Positions 13,864 to 20,138 of a DNA stretch of 23,215 nucleotides are shown piece after piece. The DNA comes from CALAED01 sp937891035. GTDB lineage: Bacteria > Actinomycetota > Actinomycetes > Streptosporangiales > Streptosporangiaceae. The notes beneath the pieces were generated by a model. The model was not told the DNA's origin and did no database searches. It saw nothing but the letters and a program-made list of their open reading frames with translations. The position numbers and the translations under genes are program-made. The stretch is taken from contig DASQSZ010000495.1 in the NCBI GenBank assembly GCA_035642125.1, positions 1 to 23,215 on the forward strand, read 5' to 3'. Numbering within the stretch: the first letter of the stretch is position 1; every line of letters starts with the position of its first letter.

Positions 13864-15381
13864 ATGCCCAGGGTCAAGCGGGTGCCCAAGCAGTCGACCG
13901 TCCGGTTCATCGCGATGTTGCGGGCGTTGGATCGGGCGCTGGGCTCGTTCGACGTCTCCCACGCGGAGGTGGAGCGACGGCTGTGCGACTGGCTGGCCGC
14001 GGGGCGCCGAGCCGAGGAGGCCCTGCGGAATGGCGCGCGGGAGGGCGACCGTGAAGGGCTGGCCACGCTGATCAACCGCAAGACCGCGGTGGAGCTGAGC
14101 GGTCTGGTGCGGATGGACGGCCGCCGGGACAGGGCGGGAGGCCAGCGGATCGGCGAGTTGGTGACCGGACGGTTCCCGCGCGGATCGATGCCGTCGCGGC
14201 GGCGGGTCGAGGTCTGCGTCGATGTGTTCCTGGCGATCCTGGAAGAAAACGATCCGACCGGCTACGCGAACGGCATGTACGGGACACGGGAGTCCTGGCG
14301 CCAGTGGTGGTTGCAGGCGGATCAGGGTCATGAGCCGGAGATCGGTGACCCGGGCCTCACTGTGTGGGGCTATCTCGACGAGGCGCTGGAGGAGCTGACC
14401 GCGGCCCTGCAACGGCCCGCGCCCGAGCCCGCGGTGCCCTGGTCGACGGCGAACGGACCGACCGGTCGCGGTGGCGCGGATCATGGCGAGCGCCGCGCCC
14501 CGGGAACCCCTGGCGTTCAGGGCGCTCCGGATGGCGCGGCGCCAGGGGGCCCCTCCGATGGCTCGGCGGCGGCCGACGGCTTAGCGGTGCTCGCCGCGGA
14601 CCCCGTACTCGATCGCGTCCGCCGGGAGGCCGCGGAACGGGTCGCCACGGCGGAGGCCGAGCGGGACGCGCAGATCGCCGCCTACCGCGCTGAGGCCGAC
14701 CGGCGCGTACAGCGGGCCGAGGACGACAGCGCCACGCAGATCGCCACCGCGCGGGCGGAGCGCGACCAGGCGCTGGCCGCGGCCCACGACGCCGAGCGGG
14801 CCGCGCAGGCGGCGGCCGAACGCGCCGAGGCGGCCGAGGAACGGGTACTCGTGGCGCAGGTCGATGCTCGCGCCAAGCGGGACGAGGCGCTGCGGAACGC
14901 TCGTACGGCCCGGCTGCGGTTGGTCGTCGGCTCGATCATCGCCGCCATCGCGGTGGTGGCCGTGACCCTGTGGTACTTCGGCATCGGTCCGCCCGGAGGC
15001 GGGCGCGCCACCCACACGGTGCAGCTGGCGGCACCCGCCCAAGAGGTCAGCGCGGTCAAGTCCCAACAGGTGGCGTTCTCCTTCGTACCCCCGCTGCCAC
15101 GCAACAAGAACTGGACTCTGAACATCAAACTGAGCGTGATCCCCACCGATCTGGTCTCGGCATGCACGTTCGAGATGCGGATGACCGCGCGCGTCGAGGT
15201 CGACGGCCGCGCGCTTTCTCCCTTCACTTCAGACCGGGGGCAGACCACCATCACACGCGTGATCCACCTAGGCGATCAGGGCGATCGCAGCCTCCGCCTC
15301 GTCGTGACGCGCCTGGACACCGACCCCGAGTGCCGGCTTCGCCTCGACCCCTTGGGGTCCCATGCAACCGCGATCGGCTGA
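13864..15381 (+). CDS. HTH-like / coiled-coil / single-TM protein with extracytoplasmic beta domain
   Basis: This protein of about 505 residues has four visible parts. Residues 10-150 are helical and Arg-rich, resembling degenerate helix-turn-helix domains of actinomycete regulators (TVRFIAMLRALDRALGSFDV, then IGELVTGRFPRGSMPSRRRV). Residues 180-245 are a Pro/Gly/Ala-rich linker. Residues 246-347 form a long Ala/Glu/Arg coiled coil (AERDAQIAAYRAEADRRVQR). One membrane segment follows at about 353-374 (VVGSIIAAIAVVAVTLWYFG). The last ~130 residues lie outside as a beta domain with two Cys that could form a disulfide (SACTFEMRM and DPECRLRL). The ATG at 13864 is chosen because GGGAGGGG precedes it; the frame is open further upstream but through the leader hairpins. 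It is followed 31 bases later by a solute-binding lipoprotein gene. A transmembrane sensor or adaptor role is inferred. Confidence 0.7.
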   Translation: MPRVKRVPKQSTVRFIAMLRALDRALGSFDVSHAEVERRLCDWLAAGRRAEEALRNGAREGDREGLATLINRKTAVELSGLVRMDGRRDRAGGQRIGELVTGRFPRGSMPSRRRVEVCVDVFLAILEENDPTGYANGMYGTRESWRQWWLQADQGHEPEIGDPGLTVWGYLDEALEELTAALQRPAPEPAVPWSTANGPTGRGGADHGERRAPGTPGVQGAPDGAAPGGPSDGSAAADGLAVLAADPVLDRVRREAAERVATAEAERDAQIAAYRAEADRRVQRAEDDSATQIATARAERDQALAAAHDAERAAQAAAERAEAAEERVLVAQVDARAKRDEALRNARTARLRLVVGSIIAAIAVVAVTLWYFGIGPPGGGRATHTVQLAAPAQEVSAVKSQQVAFSFVPPLPRNKNWTLNIKLSVIPTDLVSACTFEMRMTARVEVDGRALSPFTSDRGQTTITRVIHLGDQGDRSLRLVVTRLDTDPECRLRLDPLGSHATAIG

Positions 15382-15412
15382 GACGAGACGTCCCCGATCC
15401 GAAGGAGAGCCG

Positions 15413-16315
15413 ATGACCAACCATCACGGCCGCCGCTTGCTGGCGGGGGTCACCACAGCCCTCGTCCTCACCACGATGGCCGCGTGTGCCGCTCCCGAGC
15501 AGGACACGCCCTCCGTCAAGCCCACGGCCACGCACGGCCCGCTGTTCGCGATGAAGCGCGCGCTGCGCATCGGCGTCAAGACCGACCAGCCGGGAATCGG
15601 GTACGCCGACCCCACGGTGACGATCTTCTCCGGACTGGATATCGACATCGCCCACATCATCGCCGACGCGCTCCGCGACAGGCCCGTCTTCCAGCCGGTC
15701 GTCTCGGGGAACCGGGAGCAGATGCTCGAGACCGGCGCCGTCGATCTGGTCATCGCCAGCTACTCCATCAGCGAGGAGCGGCTCAAGAGGGTCGACTTCG
15801 CCGGCCCGTACTTCATCGCCGGGCAGGACACCCTGATCCGGGCCGGCGACAAGACCATCACCGACGTCGACGATCTCAAGGACAAGATCACGTGCGGCGC
15901 GAAGGGGTCCAACTCGCCCACCCGGCTCGCCGTGCGATTCGGTGGCTCGGAGAACGTCGACAACGCCTGGGGCAGGAAGCATCTCAAGCTGGTCCCCGGC
16001 TACAGCGACTGCCTCCGGCTGCTGGTGGTGGACGAGAGCGTCGACGCGGTCTCCACCGATGACTCGGTCCTCGCCGGCTTCGCCAACCAGCCGCAGTACA
16101 AAGGCCGGGTACGCCTGCTCGGCAAGCGGTTCACCAGCCATCGCGAAAAGTACGGCATCGGTATCGCGAAGGGCAATCGGGCGGACGTCGCGCTGATCAA
16201 TGCGGTGTTGATCCAGATAATCAAGGATGGCCGGTGGGAGCGGATCGTTCGCAAGAATCTCGGTGCTGAGGCACCGAAGTTCCTCAAACCGGAGGATCGC
16301 CCGACTCCCGGCTGA
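15413..16315 (+). CDS. Extracellular solute-binding lipoprotein, family 3
   Basis: This 300-residue protein has a lipoprotein signal with the lipid-anchored Cys at residue 25 (LVLTTMAACA). The mature part is a family 3 (amino-acid type) binding protein: ALRIGVKTDQPGIGYADP, then GLDIDIAHIIADAL, VDLVIASYSISEERLKRVDF and AGPYFIAGQDTLI, the classic substrate-loop segment. VDAVSTDDSVLAGF and KYGIGIAKGN lie in the second lobe. Length fits the family. GAAGGAGAGC precedes the ATG. It lies 31 bases after the HTH/coiled-coil/TM gene, so the two are probably one transcript. No permease or ATPase gene of an ABC importer follows, so it may act as an extracytoplasmic ligand sensor for the membrane partner rather than in uptake. 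The ligand is unknown. Confidence 0.9.
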   Translation: MTNHHGRRLLAGVTTALVLTTMAACAAPEQDTPSVKPTATHGPLFAMKRALRIGVKTDQPGIGYADPTVTIFSGLDIDIAHIIADALRDRPVFQPVVSGNREQMLETGAVDLVIASYSISEERLKRVDFAGPYFIAGQDTLIRAGDKTITDVDDLKDKITCGAKGSNSPTRLAVRFGGSENVDNAWGRKHLKLVPGYSDCLRLLVVDESVDAVSTDDSVLAGFANQPQYKGRVRLLGKRFTSHREKYGIGIAKGNRADVALINAVLIQIIKDGRWERIVRKNLGAEAPKFLKPEDRPTPG

Positions 16316-16411
16316 CCTGTGTCGGGGCGAGCGCGACGGCAACGGCCTCAGCCACCTCAAAAACCACAACACGTTCGGATTTCATCATCGTACCGACCAC
16401 ATCCTGAGGCA

Positions 16412-16537
16412 ATGATCTGCGAACAGCCGCCGAGAAACGGGCCCGGTCGGCCCGAAGGCCATCAATGTAGGATCAGGGTTCTTAACGTTCTTGGTGTTTC
16501 GGCCTCGAAAGAGGGGTGCATTCCTTCGTGGAGATGA
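16412..16537 (+). other. Possible 41-residue leader peptide overlapping the radical SAM gene start
   Basis: A short frame begins MICEQPPRNGPGRPE and ends KEGCIPSWR, and its TGA (16535-16537) overlaps an in-frame ATG of the radical SAM gene in the coupled ATGA form. It has three Cys. TGAGG lies only a few bases before the ATG, third-position GC is low for this genome, and no precursor-peptide family is recognised. It may be only promoter DNA that happens to be open. Confidence 0.2.
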
Positions 16538-18195
16538 GCCTTAAACCCACGGCCGAGGTAGTCGGCGTAGATCCACGATATCAGTGGGAATTCCCGCTCC
16601 CCAATTCTGGCCGTCCGGCGCGAAAGATTCGGTCCGTCTGGTATTTGGGGCTGCCACTCACCTCCGCGCATCGCGGCGGGCATTCCGGCGGCGGTCCGCT
16701 GCTCGAAGGCGTCCACGGCCAGGAGCGCTACCGCAACGAGGGCACCGTCTACCCGCATGCGGCCTTGGTGGAGATGCTCACCTATCAGGAGGCTTACCTC
16801 CCAGACGTGGCCTGGCGGTACATCGACCTGAGCCACACCACGTGGGACGATGTGAAGGCGGCCATCGCCGACGACCCGCCGGACGTCGCGGCGATCACCG
16901 TCTACACCGTCACCACTTTGTGGGCGTTCATCGTCGCGGCAGAGATAAAGCGGGTCAACCCACACGCGGTCGTCATTTTCGGCAACGATCACGCCGGTGT
17001 GCTTTACCAGGAGATACTCACCGGCGAATACGGGCGGCGGCTGGTGGATTTCGTGAGTACCGGGAACAATGCCCCCTACACGATGCTGGGCCTGCTCCAC
17101 GCATTGCGCGGCCAGCTCGATCTGGAAAGGGTTCCCTCGCTCGCCTACCGGAGCAACGGAAGAGTGGTGAACAATCCGGCTCCCACATTCCCGCTCAACC
17201 GCCGGATTCTGCCCGACTACCGGCTGATCGAAGACTATCTGGAGCACCACTACGACCGGGCGTTCGACCTGTGGTACTCACACCACTACCGGCTGAAGCG
17301 GATGGTCACCATGCCGCTCGACGGCGGCTGCAACTGGGGCAGCAGACCAGGACGCCGGTGCCGCCACTGCGCGATCCAGGGCCTTACCCCCAAGACGACC
17401 GACGTCGCGGCGGCGATCCCCGTGCTCGAGACGGTCGTCGGCGAGCTTGGCGCCAACGTGTACGCCGCCGGTGACTCCACCCTCGGCTTCTCAACGGGCC
17501 AGTGGGGCGACTCCTCGACTTACCTGAACGAGATGGCCGAGGCATGCGCCCGCTCGCCGGTCCTGTCGAAGCACCGGTTCATGCTGGCCTACGGGCTGGT
17601 GTATGAGTTCCTGCAGACCGCGCCGCTCTGCAAGGGGTTCGTAAGGACATGGAACGTCGGTCTTGAGGCGTTCGACCCCCGGCTCCTCAAGGACGATTCC
17701 AAGGGGATCAACCGCGACGCCGAGCGCATCTACGAGGCGCTCGAACTGGCCCGCTCGCTCGATTACCGCCTCTACATCTCCGGGATCCTGGGGCTGCCGG
17801 GTACGACCGTGGCCAAGCTCCGCAAGGAGGTCGACGACTGGCTCAAGATGGCCGAGACGTACCGCGACCTGATCACCACGGTGTCGATAGCGCCGCCGGG
17901 CCTCATCCCAGGTTCACGCATGTACTGGGACGCCTTCAGTGACTACCGAGAGGTGCGTACGTGGCATGGCGAGACGCTGCCCGCCCGCCGTCTCACCGAG
18001 CTCTACGTCCGCAGGACGACCGAGGTGGAACTGGCCGACGTCGAAGCCGCCATCGACGATATCGGGCGCGGCGTCATCGCCTTAGGCCGGGGGCGAGGTG
18101 AGATGAAGTTCGGCGGCCACATGCTGGGCGGGCGAGACGCCGAGGAGGCGGCGGAGCGGCGCCTACTCGACGCGATATGCGAAAGCCTCTCCTGA
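16528..18195 (+). CDS. B12-binding-domain radical SAM protein
   Basis: This protein of about 555 residues has two domains. The N-terminal Rossmann-like cobalamin-binding type domain is at about residues 60-190, with DVAAITVYTVTTLWAFIVAA and VVIFGNDHAGVLYQEILTGE, equivalent to the 'GGpHat..pee' strand-loop. A radical SAM barrel follows from about residue 260, with Cys at about 268, 278 and 281 (C-x9-C-x2-C) instead of the canonical C-x3-C-x2-C. WNVGLEAFDPRLLKDDSKG and YISGILGLPGTTVAKLR are standard barrel elements. GTG 16528 is favoured because GAGAGGGG-like bases end 11 bases upstream; GTG 16516 and ATG 16534 are alternatives. Such enzymes often methylate unactivated carbons or rearrange carbon skeletons. 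The substrate is not deducible, and no biosynthetic cluster is visible here. Confidence 0.85.
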   Translation: MEMSLKPTAEVVGVDPRYQWEFPLPNSGRPARKIRSVWYLGLPLTSAHRGGHSGGGPLLEGVHGQERYRNEGTVYPHAALVEMLTYQEAYLPDVAWRYIDLSHTTWDDVKAAIADDPPDVAAITVYTVTTLWAFIVAAEIKRVNPHAVVIFGNDHAGVLYQEILTGEYGRRLVDFVSTGNNAPYTMLGLLHALRGQLDLERVPSLAYRSNGRVVNNPAPTFPLNRRILPDYRLIEDYLEHHYDRAFDLWYSHHYRLKRMVTMPLDGGCNWGSRPGRRCRHCAIQGLTPKTTDVAAAIPVLETVVGELGANVYAAGDSTLGFSTGQWGDSSTYLNEMAEACARSPVLSKHRFMLAYGLVYEFLQTAPLCKGFVRTWNVGLEAFDPRLLKDDSKGINRDAERIYEALELARSLDYRLYISGILGLPGTTVAKLRKEVDDWLKMAETYRDLITTVSIAPPGLIPGSRMYWDAFSDYREVRTWHGETLPARRLTELYVRRTTEVELADVEAAIDDIGRGVIALGRGRGEMKFGGHMLGGRDAEEAAERRLLDAICESLS

Positions 18196-18389
18196 GCACC
18201 CAGCTGCCCGGCGGTTCCCCGGCCATCTCCAGAATTCCGCCCGCGCAGCGTGCCATACGCTCGGTCGCCGATGGGATCCGATCGCGGGCGGTGCCGAGTT
18301 CCTCGTGAGAGCCGGCCCGGCTTGGCGATAGCACGTCACAAACCCGATGCCTCGGCCCGCATTTTTCGCCAGATGCGGGTAGGGACCGC

Positions 18390-18403
18390 TTAGTCGGTAC
18401 TAA
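18390..18403. promoter_or_regulatory. Inverted repeat before the DUF4383 gene
   Basis: TTAGT and ACTAA flank CGGT, giving a perfect 5-bp inverted repeat 16 bases before the ATG at 18420. A second, stronger stem (CCCGCAT 18356-18362 with ATGCGGG 18373-18379) lies just upstream. Either could be an operator or an end-of-transcript stem for the radical SAM gene. Confidence 0.3.
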
Positions 18404-18419
18404 TGGGGGGTGGCTTGTC

Positions 18420-18887
18420 ATGACTCGTCCGGCTGGTTCAACGGTCAACCGAATGCAAAGTGCTCCGGTCTGCCTGGCCGCGATGGCGGTGGGGGCCGTC
18501 TTCTTGCTCGTGGGCATCCTCGGCTTCATTCCCGGGATCACCACGAACTACGACACCATGCAGTTCGCCGGCCATGAGTCGGAGGCCAAGCTGCTGGGCG
18601 TCTTCCAAGTGTCGATCCTGCACAACATCGTGCACCTGCTGTTCGGCGTCGCCGGATTGGCGATGGCGCGCCAGGTGCGGACCGCGCGGCTGTACCTGGT
18701 CGGGGGCGGCATCATCTACCTAGTCCTGTGGCTTTACGGGCTGCTGATCGACAAGGACGCCGGGGCCAACTTCGTGCCGGTCAACACCGCCGACAACTGG
18801 CTGCACCTCGGCTTGGCCGTCGGCATGGTGACGCTCGGACTTACCCTGAGCCGGCGCGGCATCAGGACCGCGGCCCGCCAGCCCTGA
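18420..18887 (+). CDS. DUF4383 domain membrane protein
   Basis: This 155-residue protein has four predicted membrane segments. The first is PVCLAAMAVGAVFLLVGILG. VSILHNIVHLLFGVAGLAMA is the diagnostic 'HN.vHl.fG..Gl' motif of DUF4383. YLVGGGIIYLVLWLYGLLID and WLHLGLAVGMVTLGLTL follow, the latter carrying the second conserved 'NWLHl' motif. The length fits the family. A run of Gs (GGGGGGTGG) lies about 10 bases before the ATG. The family is widespread in actinomycetes and has no established biochemical role. The gene appears to be a single-gene unit, convergent with the metallothionein-like gene. Confidence 0.9.
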   Translation: MTRPAGSTVNRMQSAPVCLAAMAVGAVFLLVGILGFIPGITTNYDTMQFAGHESEAKLLGVFQVSILHNIVHLLFGVAGLAMARQVRTARLYLVGGGIIYLVLWLYGLLIDKDAGANFVPVNTADNWLHLGLAVGMVTLGLTLSRRGIRTAARQP

Positions 18888-18903
18888 GCCGGCGCGGCGA
18901 CAA

Positions 18904-19013
18904 GGGCCCGACACCAGCCGACGGCCTGGTGACCATCGCGTTTCAGGGGCTCAGGAATCCGCCGGGCCGCCCGGATGCCGGCGGGCCGCGGTCCGTCGGT
19001 TGGTGTCGGGCCC
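18904..19013. terminator. Long inverted repeat between convergent genes
   Basis: Arms at 18904-18924 and 18993-19013 are complementary at 20 of 21 positions, with the single difference a G-U-compatible change. They begin 17 bases after the DUF4383 stop and 12 bases before the metallothionein-like stop, so both transcripts would form the stem at their 3' ends. The 68-base loop holds a further 7-bp stem (CCGCCGG with CCGGCGG). The symmetry suggests a bidirectional terminator, and a mobile-repeat relic is the alternative. Confidence 0.6.
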
Positions 19014-19024
19014 GTCGTGGGCGT

Positions 19025-19255
19025 TCAGGCCCTTACCTTCTGTACGCCGACCTGCCTGGCGCACGCGGCGCAGCAGAAAATCTGGCCGTCGGCTTCCACT
19101 CCGTGGCCGAGGATGCGGCAGCCGCAGTGCGCACAGGTGGGCGCGATCGCGTGCGCGGCGCACTCGATGCTGTCGAAGACGTGGGTGGCGCCCTCCGGTG
19201 TGGTGACCGTGAACGTCTTGTCGTAGTCGTTGCCGCAAACATCACAACGCGCCAT
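19025..19255 (-). CDS. Small Cys-rich metal-binding protein, metallothionein-like
   Basis: This 76-residue protein has nine Cys (4, 7, 32, 41, 44, 46, 61, 62, 65) plus several His. An N-terminal CDVCGNDYDKTF knuckle and a FDSIECAAHAIAP segment are followed by CAHCGCRILGHGVEADGQ and FCCAACA. The second half matches the prokaryotic metallothionein pattern (C-x2-C-x-C ... CC-x2-C), and the first half looks like a zinc-ribbon addition found in actinobacterial relatives. It probably binds zinc or another soft metal in the cytoplasm. The ATG at 19255 has CAGGGGG five bases upstream. The upstream region carries nested palindromes (19283-19311) fit for a metal-responsive regulator. Zinc-ribbon protein without storage function is an alternative. 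Confidence 0.8.
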   Translation of the reverse strand: MARCDVCGNDYDKTFTVTTPEGATHVFDSIECAAHAIAPTCAHCGCRILGHGVEADGQIFCCAACARQVGVQKVRA

Positions 19256-19282
19256 GAGATCCCCCTGTCGGGTCGCCCTGTT

Positions 19283-19311
19283 CGGGTTCCCTTCTTCGGG
19301 AACCCGTTCCC
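19283..19311. promoter_or_regulatory. Nested palindromes upstream of the metallothionein-like gene
   Basis: CGGGTTCCC (19283-19291) and GGGAACCCG (19298-19306) form a perfect 9-bp inverted repeat around TTCTTC. The right arm also pairs with GTTCCC (19306-19311) through GGGAAC (19298-19303). The cluster lies 28 bases upstream of the minus-strand ATG, where an operator or 5' UTR stem would be. ArsR/SmtB-type repressors use paired palindromes at such genes, but the sequence does not identify one. Confidence 0.5.
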
Positions 19312-19533
19312 CGTATTTCGGGATCGATGCGACTCGGGTGTCTCCGCGGGTCACACGGCCGCCGAGCCCGGAGATGGAGGAGTCCCGGCTCGACCGACCG
19401 GCGCGTCGGCGTCGCGGCTGGGAGATGGCCACCTCGTGGGGCCGACAGGTCGCCGGCGGGTGACAGCCGCAGATCCCAAGATCCGATGATCCGATAACCT
19501 GCCTGCGAGCGATGCAGAGGGGTGGCCGGACAC

Positions 19534-19917
19534 ATGGCCGAGCGCGAGTTCACCGTCGCCGAGGCGCGCGCTCTGCTGCCCGAGGTACGCGAGCGGGCCG
19601 CCGAACTCGTCCGGGTCAGGGCCGATCTCACGCAGCTCGCCCATGAGCTGCGGGCGGCCGGCTCCTCGGAGCTGGGCGGCGTACCCGAGGTCAAGGCGTA
19701 CGAGGCCCGGCTGGACGACGTGGTCCGCTGGTTCGATGCCCAGGGCATCGAGATCAAGAGCCTGGCGCCGCTGCTGCTCGACTTTCCGGCGCGGCTGGAG
19801 GGCCGGTCCGTACGGCTGTGCTGGCTGGAGGGCGACGCCGAACTGGCGTGGTATCACCTCAGCGAGCTCGGCTTCGCCGGCCGCCGGCCGCTCCCCCGTG
19901 ACGCCGCCTCGCCATGA
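19534..19917 (+). CDS. DUF2203 family protein
   Basis: This protein of about 127 residues matches DUF2203. It begins REFTVAEARALLPEVRERAA, followed by a helical hairpin rich in Leu/Arg/Glu (LVRVRADLTQLAHELR). Then come LDDVVRWFDAQGIEIKSL, LLDFPARLEGRSVRLCWLEG and ELAWYHLSELGFAGRRPL. The last two blocks, with 'G.eiK....gl.dFp....g..v.lcW..ge..i..wh....Gf.gR', are the family's fingerprint. ATG 19534 is preferred over GTG 19522 because AGAGGGG ends 11 bases before it and would overlap the GTG. No function is established for the family. It is divergent from the metallothionein-like gene and ended by a strong hairpin. Confidence 0.9.
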   Translation: MAEREFTVAEARALLPEVRERAAELVRVRADLTQLAHELRAAGSSELGGVPEVKAYEARLDDVVRWFDAQGIEIKSLAPLLLDFPARLEGRSVRLCWLEGDAELAWYHLSELGFAGRRPLPRDAASP

Positions 19918-19951
19918 AGTGATCGCGGCGTCGCCACCGCCGCCGACGGCA

Positions 19952-19981
19952 CCGGCCCGCCGGTCATCTCCGGCGGGCCGG
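19952..19981 (+). terminator. Strong hairpin terminator after the DUF2203 gene
   Basis: CCGGCCCGCCGG (19952-19963) and CCGGCGGGCCGG (19970-19981) are a perfect 12-bp GC-rich inverted repeat with a six-base loop, 35 bases after the DUF2203 stop. No T-run follows, typical of actinobacterial terminators. It insulates the RHS gene from upstream transcription. Confidence 0.7.
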
Positions 19982-20138
19982 CTCACCGGGGCGCGGTGCC
20001 GGTGGTGCGGGGGAAGAGCGAGCCCGTCGGCCCAGGCGAGACGATGCCACGAGCGGCGCTTCACCTGTAATCTCTCCAAGACGGCGATCTCATGACACGT
20101 ACGCAAGCACGAGACGCACGAAAAGGTGGTCCGCGCGG

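Noticed and set aside
12705..15381. Call of a Pycsar anti-phage system
   Set aside because: The cyclase-like protein is compatible in size and fold, but the neighbouring membrane protein shows no cyclic-nucleotide-binding domain and is divergently transcribed. Only a looser signalling-module hypothesis is kept.
16260..16277. A 7-bp hairpin TCGGTGC-TGAG-GCACCGA
   Set aside because: It lies inside the coding 3' end of the solute-binding protein gene, where codon constraint explains it. A weaker stem after the stop (16300-16326) is too short to call a terminator.
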